Shown: positions 23,132-35,655, counted from the stretch's first letter. The stretch: DNA of 64,000 bases from Cryptomeria japonica (GCF_030272615.1 NC_081413.1:182164951-182228950), one strand, 5' to 3'. Made by a program: numbers and translations. The notes: generated from the letters alone by a model not told the origin.

Positions 23132-26073
23132 TTGGTTCCAACCAATAGTCCCCTAGTCCTAGAGGAATTGCCACTAACCCATTGACAGACTCGGGGAAGG
23201 ATTTGGCCAACAAATGAGATTCAGTCACAAGACTGAGATCTCCTACACTTTTGGCTCTATGAGACCAAGGCGAGTGAACCTATGCAATCTCCTATAACTT
23301 TCAGCTTCAAAACACTCTTGACATTACATGTTACAACAAATCATCTCAATGAAAGATACTAAGGAATATGGATAAACTCCTGGTTATGGCTTTAACCTTA
23401 GTTTGTAAGCATCTAAGCACTCATTGGGGAGGGGTTTTCTACACTAATCCTACTCCTAATGCAAATAGAAATGCAGAAAGTAAAAAGACTGATTATGAAA
23501 CAGGTTCTAAAAACTAGAAGCAACCCCATGACCAGTGCCTTGTATGGGCAACATAGTCTACTCTCAGAGCGCAGCCTTACACCTCAATAGCTTTGAATTG
23601 CAACCACATAAATCCTAGCATCAATGCCTGACATCAACACCCATTAGCTTGGTTTTTCCCTACAATCATACTTAAGACCCTACATACAAAAGATATTATT
23701 CATTATCATATTCAAGCAATTTAATCTCTTCTTTGAAGAGAAGCAAACTTAGAATAAACACCAGACTTGCTGGGACAAAACACACAATCCTTGATTGTCT
23801 ATTTCATAAACAACATTGTTACATATAAGAGACAATAGCATGAGAAACCTATATTATTTACTTGCATAAAATGATTACATGCACTAAAAGTGAAAAGCAT
23901 ACATAAACTGAAAAATAACTCTAACTGTCATAAAAATCTTGCACACTAGCATGGAAGCCCTGCTTCCAGGAAAACTTACATTCAAAATCTTTTTTTAGAA
24001 GAAAAGAAGAAAGATATATTATTAGAGAGAAGAAAACCCTAGTGAAACCCTAAAAGAATCTTAGAAGGCCATTTCTTCAACTTGAAATATGCACTTAAAA
24101 TCATCTCCTCTTCCTTCAAAATATGTCAAAAATGTGCACTTGCATATCCTGCTGGAAAATCTGTCAAAAGATCTCAGTCACTTGTTAATTCATAGTTTTG
24201 CTCCTTGTTCAAAATTTGCCATTTCTAGCAACTGTCCCACTTTTGACTGAAAAGCTCATCTTTCCTCTCAGCCAGTAGTGTTACTTGTTTTACCTTGCCC
24301 TAATTTCTTCAGTGGCTTTGTCGAGTGGTGCATTCATTTCTTTACCATACTTACATTTCCCTAACTTCGCTTCATTTTGCCTTTGTTTGCATTTCTTTGT
24401 TGAATGCTTATCTCATGGGTGGTTCGATTGGTCTCACATACAACACAGGATAAGGAGTTACTCTCCTCTGCTTCTTTCCTTAACTCGCGACCTTCTTGGA
24501 CACTTTCCTTGAGTGCCCAGGATAAGAAACATACTCCATGCCTGCTCTTCCTCCTTGTCTCGCACATTTATGCATGTCTTCATTCACGCCCATGAGATAA
24601 CATGTTGACCTCCCTGCCACCTGAGCTTGTCCTGTGCACATTTTTCTTTACTCAAATGTCTCCATGGAATAACATTTTTTAGAGTTGCATGAAATCCCCC
24701 AATGTTCACTCCCTTCTCATATTGTGCCAATGAGAGTGTAGGGCCCACCACCCAGTGATGCTCAAGCTGCTTTCTAAAGATTAATTAAAATAAAATACCC
24801 CCCACTAAAGGCTTAAAAGGAAGATTTTATTTTCCCACTAATCTTTCACATGCCCCCACTTCACTTATAAAATGTTTTCAATCCTAGTAGTCATATTTAG
24901 CATATAGTTGCTCACTATTAAATCATTTTATTAAAATGATTCAATATATCCTACCTGCAACCCCCTCTTAAAATTTTCAAGAACTCAAATAAAATATTAT
25001 TTAAATTAAAGAATAATTTAAATAATACTTATTTCCTTTTGGCGAGCACTAACTAAATCTTTACTGACTGTTGTCATCAGTCGGGGGCCCCAAAGTGGGC
25101 CCAGCTAAAAAAAATCATATTTCGGCAGCTGACCAGACCAAAATGCCTTGTCTTACTGACTGAATGTGCCCAGGGAATGAGAAAATAAGCTCAAAATCTT
25201 CAGTCTGGTCATTTTGCAACTTCACAGTCCAAAACAACTAAGTAGCTCCAGAAATTATCTTCAAAAACTGATCAAAACATTTGATTAGGGCTTACAGGTT
25301 GGCATGTTGAAAGATTGTCAAAACGATATTTGAGTTAAAAAATTTTAACCCTCAAAGATGCCAACTCAAGCCTTTCTGAAACTGAACTTGGTGAACCAAC
25401 CTAAGTAGCCCTTAAAACCTGATTTGAAAAACTATGAGATCATCACTTCAGGAGATGCCACTTGACATACTAACATATCAATATACCCTGAATGAGTGTG
25501 CAAGAGGGTTTGACCTGATTAGGTCACATGTGAAATTTATAAACCCTCAAAGTTGGCTTCTCTGAAAAATAATGAACATGCTAATGCTGATCCCTGAAAA
25601 AGTTCATTCGGAATGGGATTCAAAAAGTGATCAAATGATGATTTGGGGGGCTACAAATCTGGGGCATGGTAGATAATATTACAAAGAATAATGGGGTACA
25701 ATTTATTTGAAGTGCAGGTCAGTTGGGAAAAAAATGTTAATTTTCAAAGTGGCCTTCAAACTACTGTTTGACAATGTTTAGTTGCAAAACTGAACTTTTT
25801 GCATATGTAATTCGCTTTGAAAACTTAGCAGATGGATTCATGGAACTTAGCCACTTAGCATGGGGCTTCAAAAAATAGCAAATAACCATGGGAAACTCTT
25901 TGTTTAGCTTGAAAATCAACCGGCACAAAGATATAAGGCCTCAAACAGTGTGACTCAAAAAAATACAAACATGTGCAGAATGCACACCTAACCTCAGGAC
26001 CTCCAAAGGAGACTTCACAAACCTATCAAATCTGATCTGAGGAAGCTGAAAATAGGTACATGGCATGTCTACA
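23132..26073 (-). repeat. E5 left LTR (3' LTR), boundaries approximate
   Basis: The stretch 23,138-24,083 matches 61,557-62,503 closely over nearly 950 bp (same order, mostly substitutions), as two LTRs of one element would. A candidate outer end in element sense is TGTAGACATGCC at 26,073, similar to the TGTAGACACC start of the E2/E3 LTRs. The right copy stops at 62,503, so the remainder cannot be checked. No coding sequence is supported here. Stretches rich in CTCAAA and TGAAAA wording fill it. Confidence 0.5.
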
Positions 26074-26872
26074 AGGTGCATAACCATTTCCCAAAGGGAT
26101 TTCTCATGACAATCCTCTGGTGCAAAAATATGAGCTCACCAAATGAGCTACAAATGCTTACTCTGAAAGGTGATTTTGAATGCAATCTTCAAAATTTTGA
26201 GCCACGGTCTTCAAAATTAGAAAACAAAATTGAAGTCCTAATAGTGGCTCTAGTCGAGGATGCATGCCCCTTGCGGGCATGGCAAGATCCCAGATCTCTA
26301 GGGAGCAGACTGAGTACCTACTCCATTGGGCACAGAGTCAAAAAAGGTCTTCTCTACCCCAAACTGTTGTGGCTTGAGGATAGAACCACATGTGATGGCC
26401 CAAGGCCACCTGAAAATCTCACCCAATGCTTTCCTTTGTCATACACATGGTTCTCCTCGAACTGCATTGAAACCAATATAATGATATAGTTGACATACCA
26501 CTGATAAAACATGCTAGTATCTCTTATCCAACTACCACACTGAAAACTATCATTGCATCCACTACCATTAAACATCTGAAACCCATGCAATGACTGAAAT
26601 TGTTGATTATTGTGTGACATGCATGTGTCACGCTCATCAAAAATTATACCAGCATGCTGCCCACGACACATGTCCTGACTGAAACCACTATCACACAATG
26701 TAAAAACACCACTCAGCCAAGAAAACAAAAACTCATGATCAGGCACACAACTGAGAATGTAGGTTTCATTCAAAGCATTAGTTTTCTCATCAAAAGAGAA
26801 ACTCTCAAAAGAACTCAGCCTCCCACTATACACATTAAGCAAGTTGTTATCAAGAGAAGAAAAAGGATCACA
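26074..26872 (-). pseudogene. E5 3' internal end, copy of the gag-ORF C-terminus
   Basis: In the minus strand 26,354-26,872 is open and includes VFTLCDSGFSQDMCRGQHAG, FDERDTCMSHNNQQFQ and GSGCNDSFQCGSWIRDTSMF. The part 26,489-26,872 is a 384-bp copy of 58,696-59,079, about nine differences by eye and no indels. At 26,675-26,677 this copy has CAG (Gln in SQDMCRG), whereas the right copy has TAG. At 26,872 it breaks, after GGATCACA, into a poly-A run and the leader of the nested gypsy block. The ORF track beyond the break is a chimera. Confidence 0.6.
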
Positions 26873-26879
26873 AAAAAAA

Positions 26880-27553
26880 AAGACAAGGACATTAGGTACT
26901 TGAGAGGTAGACTCATTATGGGATTCAAGGAGAATACATAGATGCTTGACCCCACGGGCTCCCCTCCATGGCACTCACTTCTCAGGGAAGCCAAGCATTA
27001 GTCCCCATGGAAATCTCCCCATGGCGAACTTAGTATCTCTTCCAAGTATCCGAACTTGTCCTTCTCAAGCAACTAGAAGGCTTTTTGGCCTCTAAAACAA
27101 GGTGTGTAGTAAGGATTTCTATTAAGCGTTACTCCTTGATGTCATGCAAGCGTGATTGAGACATTAAGCCCATCAAGATACCAAACAAATGTAGTTGCGC
27201 AAGCACAATTTAGACCAAGAGGCCCTACTTAGATGTTTATATGAGAAAGAGTTCAAGGGTCATCACTTCCCAAGTAACTGCAATTCCCACATAACTCTTC
27301 CTTCAAAGCTTTCGCTCATCAGGTATTTGTTTATAGTGAGTTAGAATGCCAAGGTATTCTAGCCATACTCACTTTGGGTCATTCCCTTCTCATGATTATC
27401 ACTTGCTTGCAAAAGCAAATGGTCAGGAAGGCAGGCCCTCTAAAGGAGACACACAATCAAAGACACGAGCATGGTATCAAAGATCTGGATTTCTGATCAC
27501 CCTAAGAAGGATGAGAGCATACTCTCCTACTCCAATGTCACACTCAACAATTA
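26880..27553 (-). repeat. Inverted-repeat arm 1 (gypsy leader fragment)
   Basis: A leader fragment in minus orientation, the reverse complement of 29,601-30,263. It matches in order the leaders at 49,430-50,105 (E2) and 56,140-56,815 (E3). Both ends are sharp breaks: into E5 at 26,872 and into an inverted 3'-UTR fragment near 27,560. Confidence 0.8.
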
Positions 27554-27574
27554 AAGCAAAGGAAAATGTGTGCA

Positions 27575-27737
27575 TGTGGGAATTGGTCCTTGGTCCTATC
27601 TTTTTATTGATTTATCTTTGGCTTCGTTCATGTTCCTATGTTTCTCGATGATGTCACTGAGTGATTTAGAGTGACCGGGATGGTTCATGGTCCTTTTCTC
27701 TTTTTTTTTGTTGTGATTGTTGTTTGTCTGTGATGGG
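27575..27737 (+). other. Gypsy 3'-UTR fragment fused to a truncated LTR
   Basis: Reverse complement of 33,905-34,020 and 50,745-50,850: it contains TGACTGAAGCC-type wording and ATGGTTCATGGTCC. It ends in a T-rich tract (27,700-27,725) where it is joined to an LTR interior. Confidence 0.7.
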
Positions 27738-28892
27738 TTTTTTTATATTGCTTGTGTTGTTTTATGCTAGTATCATCTTGCAATCGATTTGTCATCGATC
27801 ATGGTCATTTTCAATCTTGTCGTCTTGCAATCTATTTTGTCATCGATCCTTGTCCTCTTGTCAACTTTGTCATTTTGCGATCAATTCGCCATCGATTGTT
27901 GTCTGTCTCAATTATGTCATTTTGGATAAATTAGTCGTTGTTCCTCGTCAATTGGCGCATTTATCAATAAAATCATTTATCACATTTGGTCTTTTATCAA
28001 GTCAAAATCATGATCAAATCGAATCGATATCAATTATCCTTTCTCAAGACCTAATTGTCATCCTTGCATTGCTAATTCATCTTCTAGGGTTTCCTGATTT
28101 AATCATTTAACCTTGTTTGTCATTTCTTCTTGGATTAATAAATTATTTATTTATCCTAGGTCTTCGTGTCACAATTAAATGTTTAATTTAATTGGCTAAC
28201 TTATTCCTCTTTTTGTGAATTAATTAATAAATGATAAATTATTAATTAATTTACCTAATTTTCTAATTTTCCATCATTTCTAATTTTCTAAATTTCCTAA
28301 TTCCTAATTTCCACCTATTTTCTAATTTCCTAATTTTAATTTCCACCTAATTAACTTGTCTCTAGTTCTCCCTAGTTTTGTGCTTCATGCGTCATACTCT
28401 TGACATAGCAAGATGTCATAAGGTTCTAGTTCTCTAAGCTTTGCATTGGCAATATGTCATAATTCATGACATAGAAGGTGTCATAACCTTCTTCTTTCCA
28501 CTCATTTGTCCCATTTTGAAATCAATTGCCTCTAATATCAATTTCATGCTAATCTTGTCTTTTCTCCAATTTATCTATAATTGCTTTGTCAAAACAATCA
28601 CATTTCGAGTACTCATGCGCCATAATCTTGTCTATTTGCTTTCATCTCATGTGTATGCACTTGAAGGTGAGATCCACAAACAAAGGCTATTTGGAGAGGA
28701 AAGAAGAACAATGGAGCTACATGAAAGAAGCATTCAGATCCACATTTGGTTTGCATAATCTTTAGTTTTGAATGTTTTATTTTCATGTCTTTGTTGAGTG
28801 TGTTTAGGATAGATCATTACATTTAAACTTTTGTGATTGGGCTAGATTAGTTTTTATATTGTTTGTGATGATTTCCAAATTCCTATGCTACA
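27738..28892 (+). repeat. E4 5' LTR, truncated at its start
   Basis: Plus-orientation LTR of the E2/E3 family, lacking the first part. It ends CCTATGCTACA at 28,892, just before a primer-binding site. Inside, TATGACA/TATGTCA motifs recur (28,390-28,490), as in the opposite-strand copy at 32,200-32,300. Confidence 0.75.
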
Positions 28893-28897
28893 TTAAT

Positions 28898-28915
28898 TGG
28901 TGAACCCGATGTGAA
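28898..28915 (+). promoter_or_regulatory. E4 primer-binding site
   Basis: TGGTGAACCCGATGTGAA, one change from the E1 primer-binding site, 5 bp after the LTR end. Confidence 0.8.
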
Positions 28916-29600
28916 CATGCTTGGATCTAATATTTTTTTGAATGTTTTGTGAAGTTGCAGATTTTTTTGTGGAGAAATTGCAGATTTTTCTTCTAAAAAA
29001 AATAGTCATAATCAATTGATCACGTAAAAAATTTCGTGTATAATTAAAATAAATTATTTCTGGGTATATTAGATCATGTTTTTACCTTTCTAGATCATTT
29101 TATGGTTTGTGATTTCGATAAATATTGAGGAAGTTATGACATTTTTAATTATGCTTCTCTAAATGGTCAAAATTTTCAAAAAACAAAATCATGCAACCTT
29201 CATCTAGATTAATTTAGCTTGGCAAATTAATCATGTATTCATGCAAATTTTATCTAGATTAATCTAGGGTGGTAAATTTGATAAATTTCACATAGATTAA
29301 TCTAAGAGGACAAAGAATCACAACTTTTATGGATTAATTTTGATGGTGATTCATTTCTCTTGATTCTCTAACATTGTTGGTAGCTTTGTGGCAAAACGCT
29401 TGGCAAAGAATGATTTCACAAACTACTAATGAATTTTATGCAGGTTCGATAGTCAAAGATCAAACATATCAAACTTCTAACTTGGTGGTTTTGTAGGTTG
29501 CCTTGGACTACAACTAAACTTTGTGTTTGTAATTAATATTTAGGCACCTAGTATGATTTCTAAATAGGATGGAATCAATATATGTTTGCTTTGATTGTTG

Positions 29601-30263
29601 AGTTTGACATTGGAGTAGGAGAGTATGCTCTCATCCTTCTTAGGGTGATCAGAAATCCAGATCTTTAATTCCATGCTCATGTTTTTGATTGTGTGTCACC
29701 TTTAGAGGGCCTGCCTTCCCGATCATTTGCTTTTGCAAGCAAGTGATAATCGTGAGAAGGGAACGACCCAAACTGAGTATGGCTAGAATACCTTGGCATT
29801 CTAACTCACTATAAACAAATACCTGATGGGTGAAATATTTGAAGGAAGGGTTACGTGGGAATTGTAGTTACTTGGGAAGTGATGACCCTTGAACTCTTTC
29901 TCATATCAACATCTAAGTAGGACCTCATGGTCTAAATCATGCTTGCGCGACTACATTTGTTTGGTATCTTCATGGGCTTAATATCTCAATCACGCTTGCA
30001 TGACATCAAGGGGTAATGCTTAACAGAAATCCTTACTAAACACCTTGTTTTTAGAGGCCAAAAACCCTTCTAGTTGCTTGAGAAGGACAAGTTTGGATAC
30101 TTGGAAGAGATACTAAGTTTGCCATGGGGAGATTTCCATGGGGACTGATGCTTGGCTGCCCTGAGAAGTGAGTGTCGTGGAAGGGAGCCCGTGGGGTCAA
30201 GCATCTATGTATTCTCCTTGAATCCCATAATGAGTCTACCTCTCAAGTATCTAATGTGCTTGC
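29601..30263 (+). repeat. Inverted-repeat arm 2
   Basis: Reverse-complement partner of 26,880-27,553, spaced by about 2 kb containing an LTR and leader. It spans the TTCTTAGGGTGATCAGAAAT and AAGGACAAGTTTGGATACTT blocks. Confidence 0.8.
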
Positions 30264-30630
30264 CTACCATAAGAAATGTGGGAATGAGCATGATTGTCTT
30301 GAGTCTAAGTTGCAATATCTTGTATTCTTTGCTTGTCAGAAGTTGAATTGTATCTCATTTCAAGAACAAAACAAATTGATCCAACATAAGATTAAACATA
30401 AGAGACATTCATCCAACAAAAGTTCAACAAGATTCAAAACTCATCTTCAAACATGGTTAGCAAACATTGTTCAAAATCTTGTCTCAACCTTCATGTCACT
30501 TACATTTAGGTTCATCCTAGGTTGCATTTTGCAAAGTTCATTGTCAACTACCAAGGTTAAGTTTCACTTAGGTCATACTCCTTTGCATATCAATAAGGGT
30601 CATCCATTTGCATGTGTCCTCTTGCATTAG
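30172..30630 (+). CDS. Leader ORF (152 codons), conserved in E2, unknown
   Basis: Encodes a protein starting MSWKGARGVKHLCILLESHN and ending GHPFACVLLH. The copy at 49,066-49,524 in E2 has exactly the same length with about a dozen substitutions, and a shortened copy lies in E3 (55,897-56,232). The middle is basic (QHKIKHKRHSSNKSSTRFK), followed by a hydrophobic stretch (LVSTFMSLTFRFILGCIL) that could be a membrane or helical segment. It precedes the gag-like ORF by about 520 bp. The openness could merely reflect shared DNA, and translation is unproven. Confidence 0.35.
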   Translation: MSWKGARGVKHLCILLESHNESTSQVSNVLAYHKKCGNEHDCLESKLQYLVFFACQKLNCISFQEQNKLIQHKIKHKRHSSNKSSTRFKTHLQTWLANIVQNLVSTFMSLTFRFILGCILQSSLSTTKVKFHLGHTPLHINKGHPFACVLLH

Positions 30631-31149
30631 AGTAATACCATTTCATAATTCAACCTTAGGTTTTTCCTTAGGTTGACATTGTCATACATTTGCATTTGTA
30701 TACCCTAGGTCCCTTCATTAAGCTTAGGTCATTATCATATCATATTAAGGTCACTTGCATAGTAATTGTCCCTTTGCATATAGTGCTAAAACTAGGTTTT
30801 GTCATACTTGAGTAATCCAAATCTTTGATAAACCCTAAGTTATTGTTAAGAAGTCTAGACCTTATCAAACTTTTTTTTTTTTGTCATCAATATCATTTGG
30901 TCAAACCTAGCTTAGTATCCAAGCATAGTAGGGGAGACATTGTCATTTTGTCCTTTGAGGTCTAGACATCATTCCAATTTCCTAAGGGTCTCTTTCTTAG
31001 ATTTGCATTCCAAAAAGTTTGTCAAAATCTTGAAAAAAGAACAAAAACATAGGTTGCATTCTTGCCATAGATTGCATTTTTCATTTATTCAAGTTTGCAT
31101 TTAGTTGCATAGCATACATTATCCTTGAAAAATTCCAAAAATATTTCAT

Positions 31150-32103
31150 TTGCATAGTGACATGTCTATTGAAACAAGGTTCCAAGCACCAATGATGCAA
31201 CAAAGTTTGACATATCAACCGATAATGCAATCACAATTATATCCATCCCAACAACAAGGCAATATTGGTCAAACTTTTCATGATAATGTAAATGTCCAAA
31301 TACAAAAACTAGAGGAGAAACTAGCTCAAGAAGAGGAGATATTGGAACAAAGAGTGAAAAACATTGAGAAGAATAGATCACAAATGTCCAAAATGTTTCA
31401 AAAATTTCCAGGTCGAAATCCAAAGATTGAGCCAATTGATGTAAGATCTCTTCTTGAATGATCAGACATACCAGCTCTCCTCTCCCAAATAGAGATGATG
31501 AAATAATTTCAAGAAAAGAGACAACATCAATTTCAACATTATGTACCTCCACAACAAGAACAAGAAGGTGTTTACTATCAATCACATTTTCAACCATCAC
31601 AACCAACGGTTCAACCAATTGTCCAACATATTCAACCAGCACAACCAATGGTCCAATTTCAACAATATGTCCAACCAACTATACAATGTCAACAAATGGT
31701 GCAACCAATGGTGGGATATCAACAAGTTCAATCAACATATCAATGTGAACAACCACAATCAAACATTCAAAAACAAAGGTTGCAACACACACCAACCCAA
31801 GTTTCAAACATGTTGGAACAATTGAACCAAGTCCAATATCAAAACATGACATCAAACCAAAAACAAGTTCAAATTCCAGATCCAACTATGTCAAAAACTC
31901 GAAAGAAAGGTGGCTTTATTGCAATGATCTTAAGGAAACGACCAAGTGAGTTCTTTGAGGAAGATCAAGATAATACAACTATGTCTAGCAATGCCTCATC
32001 CCCTCACAAGCAAATTGACTCTCCAGTGGCATCTATCCCTACATCTCTAGAAGTTTCCCAAGAACCTTCCATATTGTCCTCATCAAATAATACACCCAAG
32101 GAT
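31150..32103 (+). pseudogene. E4 gag-like Q-rich ORF (broken, truncated)
   Basis: Begins with MSIETRFQAPMMQQ (31,162) after the same leader wording as E3 (TTGCATAGTGACATGTC). A coiled-coil segment follows (NVQIQKLEEKLAQEEEILEQ, NIEKNRSQMSKMFQKF). Then come TGA at 31,459-31,461, TAA at 31,504-31,506 and Gln-rich repeats. E3 has CGA and CAA at these two positions, so the E4 stops are C-to-T changes. The end (SILSSSNNTPKD) joins non-homologous sequence at 32,104, cutting off the rest of the E3-type protein. Confidence 0.75.
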
Positions 32104-33523
32104 ATATAAATTGGTGAACCTGACGTGATGGATAAATTGGAGAAAAGACAAGATTAGCATGAAATTGATATTAGAGGCAATTGATTTCAAAATGGGAAAA
32201 ATGAGTGGAAAGAAGAAGGTTATGACACCTTCTATGTCATGAATAATGACATATTGCCAATGCAAAGCTTAGAGAACTAGAACCTTATGACATCTTGCTA
32301 TGTCAAGAGTATGATGCATGAAGCACAAAACTAGGGAGAACTAAAGACAAAACATTCAAAACTAAATACTATGCAAACCAAACGTAAATATGAATGCTTC
32401 CTTCATGCAGCTCCATTGTTCTTCTTTCCTCTCCAAATAGCCTTTGTTTGTGGATCTCACCTTCAAGTGCATACACATGAGATGAAAGCAAATAGACAAG
32501 ATTATGGCGCAAGAGTACTCGAAATGTGATTGTTTTGACAAAGCGATTATTTCGACAAAGTAATTACCCTTGATTGAAGAAAAATCATCCAATTTATAGA
32601 AAAATTGGAGAAAAGATCAAATTAGCATGAAATGGATATTAGAAGCAATTGATTTCAAAATGGCAAAATTGAGTGAAAAGAAGAAGGTTATGACACCTTC
32701 TATGTCATGAATTATGACATATTGCCAATACAAAGGTTAGAAAACTAGAACCTTATGACATCTTGCTATGTCAAGAGTATGACGCATGAGAAATTCATGC
32801 TTCCACCGAAGCATAAAAATAGGGAGAACTAGAGAGAAATTAATTAGGTGAAAATTAAATTTGACAAATTAGAAAATAGGTGGAAATTAGGAAATTGATG
32901 CAAATTAGGTAAATTAATTAATAATTTTTCATTCATTAATTAATTTACAAAAATAGGAGGAATTAATTAGCCAATTAAATAAACATTTAATTGTGACAAG
33001 AAGACTTAGGATAAATAAATAAATTATTTAACCTAGAGGGAAAATGCCAAACAAGATTAAATGAATAAATCATAAAACCTTGGAAGATGAATTAGAAATG
33101 CAAGGACGACAATTAGGTCTTGATAAAGGATAGTTGATATTGATTCGATCATGATTTTGAATTGATAAATGACCAGTGTTGATAAATGATTTGATTGAGA
33201 TTGGTTGACAAAAATCAATGACAAATTGACCAAATTGACATGATTGAAAAGGACAAGGATCGATGACGAATCGATCACAATATGACAAGATTGACAAGGA
33301 CAAAGATCGACCAAAATCATGACTGAAAATTGCTATCGACAAGACCAAATTTGAGAGAGAGATAAATGAAGAATGTAGAAGAAGGACTCGATGCTCACAA
33401 ATGATAAAGACCAAGTGCGTGACATAGGAGGAATGTTAATGCAATGCAAAAACCCTAAAATAAGGCAATGCGCAAATGTTAAAGTATGATTCCGCAAGCA
33501 TTGACCATTTTTAGGTGTCTACA
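32104..33523 (-). repeat. E2 3' LTR with internal duplication (left edge disrupted)
   Basis: In element sense it starts TGTAGACACCTAAAAATGG at 33,523, as the E3 LTR does at 58,695. The block 32,140-32,320 recurs at 32,610-32,790 (GACACCTTCTATGTCATGAA and TTGCTATGTCAAGAGTATGA in both), an internal duplication of about 470 bp. A stray PBS-like ATTGGTGAACCTGACGTGAT sits at 32,111-32,130, at the fusion with E4. Confidence 0.75.
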
Positions 33524-34473
33524 TTTTGCCCCTCTTTGAGACAATGCGATTTTAAGCGTTGTTTCAAAGAAAAATAATGAAAATGCCCCAGACAACTGAC
33601 AATGACATATGCATGCCCCCTTGAGGAATTGGTCGGAAACATCCAGAAAAGAGGCCAATTCATCAATAAGAATGATAGAAAATGATAGGATCAAATGGCT
33701 CACCAAGACTGACGGAAGAAATGTTAGTAAGAAGAAATGAGACAGAAAATAGTTAGAGACAAAGAAAAACTTGCTTTCACTAACGCACTTTGTAGGTGAG
33801 AACCTTTATTTAATGTAGCAAAATGGATGCGTAGCATCATGGAATTGAAGGCCAGAGCTTAAATGCAACCCTTTTTGCAAAAGACAGACACATCATAGAC
33901 AAACAACAATCACAAAAAAAAAGAAAAGGACCATGAACCATCCCGGTCACTCTAAATCACTCAGTGACATCATCGAGCAACATAGGAACATGACCGAAGC
34001 CAAAGATAAATCAGTAAACAAATTCCAGCAAATCAAACAAGCATCTTGATCTTCATTGTCAAAAGTTGAAAGTGTTGATAGGACAATCATGCTATCTGGT
34101 TTCAGGGAATGTGGTACCCCGTCTAAGACAGGACACAGTCTGGTTTCGAGTATACCACACCCTGCATAAGACCGATGATATTAGCCAAGGATGACTGATA
34201 GTGATGCTGATGTTCGATTGTTATGACAATTGTGATCAGTTTGAATGTCTGGTTTGAGTGAAAAAGTTCATCTGTTAACGCATGATTTCATTAAAGCACA
34301 AAGTTGGATTGCGTGTTATTAGATGTATACTCAGTGATTTGTCTATGCACAAAGGGGATTTTTTTTTTTTTTAATTTTTTCTCACTTTTTTTTGTATTTT
34401 TCTTTTTTTCTTTTTCAATTTTTTTGTATTTTTTTAGGATCATATGCGAAGAAGTGCTGATAGAAAATTATGC
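33524..34473 (-). other. E2 polypurine tract and 3' UTR
   Basis: The polypurine tract, in element sense CTCAAAGAGGGGCAAAA (33,524-33,540), abuts the LTR start. The UTR contains a T-rich tract (34,362-34,437) and the 33,905-34,260 segment, which recurs at 50,745-51,130 (E3) and inverted at 27,575-27,735. Confidence 0.8.
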
Positions 34474-35655
34474 CTAGTACTTGCGAAGATGCATGTTGTT
34501 TATAGGATCAAACAGAGGTTCACCTTCTGGGGTAGCAAGCTGATATGCCCCCGAGCCATATGTTGCAGTTACTATGAAAGGCCCAACCCAATTAGGTTCA
34601 AACTTGCCTTTGATGATGTCAGTAGACTGTGCATTCTTAGATTTTGCCTTTAAAACCAGATCTCCCACTTCGAAGTGTTGCCCTTTAACCTTCTTATTAT
34701 AAGAGCGACGAAGACGGTTTTGATATGCTTGCAAATGTGTCAGAGTTGTCTGATGTTTCTCATCTAACATCTCAAGCTGATGCAACCGAGAGACTCTGTG
34801 TGTCTCATCATCAATCAGATGTTGCAAGGAAACACGCAAGGAAGGAATCTCCACTTCCAAAGGTAAAATGGCTTCCGTACCATACACCAAGGAATAAGGT
34901 GTTGTGCCAGTAGGTGTGCAGATAGAAGTGCGATAGGCCCATAGTGCTGGATTCAACTGTACATGCCAATCTCAACCAGCGTCATTGACAACCTTCTTCA
35001 GGATCTTGATAATGGTTTTATTTGATGCTTCAGCTTGACCATTCCCCTGTGGATAGTATGGACTGGAGAATCGGTGTTGGATCTGAAACTTTTCATAGAG
35101 TTCCTTGACATCTTTATTCTTGAAGGGACGACCATTATCTGTGACTATGGCAAGGGGAACCCCATACCGGCAAATGAGATAATTCAGCAAGAATTTTGAA
35201 ATTTGGACACCAGTGATATAAGTCATGGGGATGGCCTCGATCCATTTTGTAAAATACTCTATGGCCATAATGATGAACTTGTGTCCATTTGCAGATGTCG
35301 GGTGAATCTTGCCAATAAGATCCAATCCCCATTGAGAAAAGGGCCATGGAGATATGACAGAATGAAGTTCTTGGGCTAGTGCATGAATGTAGTTTCCATG
35401 AATCTAGCATTTGTAGCACTTCTTAACAAAATCATGAACATCCTTTTCGAGAGTGGGCCAATAATACCCAGCATGAATCAACTTTTTGGCTAAGTTTAGA
35501 CCATTGAAATGGCCCCCACATATACCATCATGAACCTCATGTAAAGCCGTTTGTGCTTCGTCAGAATCCAAACACCTGAGGAGGGTATGGTCAAAGGAAC
35601 GTCGGTAAAGGGTGTCGGCGATGATGACATATTTGGCTGTCTATTAGATAAAGGC
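34474..35655 (-). pseudogene. E2 integrase (broken by stops)
   Basis: The zinc-binding region (HDGICGGHFNGLN, then KKCYKC) is followed by the DDE core: WGLDLIGKIHPTSANGHKF, TDNGRPFKNK and YYPQGNGQAEASNK, with all three acidic residues kept. The C-terminal part includes VGDLVLKAKSKNAQ and EPNWVGPFIVTATYGSGAYQ, ending DPINNMHLRKY. Stops: TAG near 35,404 (after YKC) and TGA at 34,972-34,974. The homologous E1 protein has lost the catalytic Glu, so E2 is the better-preserved member. Confidence 0.85.

Larger units (their letters stand above)
28916..31149 (+). other. E4 leader
   Basis: About 2.2 kb of non-coding leader between primer-binding site and gag-like ORF. The first 650 bp differ from E2 and E3 (no TGCGCC array). 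From 29,600 it matches their leaders, here on the opposite strand. A 152-codon ORF lies at 30,172-30,630. Confidence 0.7.

Noticed and set aside
24285-24595. Short overlapping ORFs in the E5 LTR
   Set aside because: No conserved motif, and both strands are open only by chance. The region is LTR.
26354-26974. 206-codon minus ORF as one gene
   Set aside because: It spans the breakpoint at 26,872 and joins E5 gag sequence to the leader ORF of another element.
27724-28758. ORFs on the plus strand in the E4 LTR (also 32,083-32,265 and 33,070-33,414)
   Set aside because: They recur wherever the LTR recurs, with different breaks, and contain no domain. They follow pyrimidine-rich LTR sequence.
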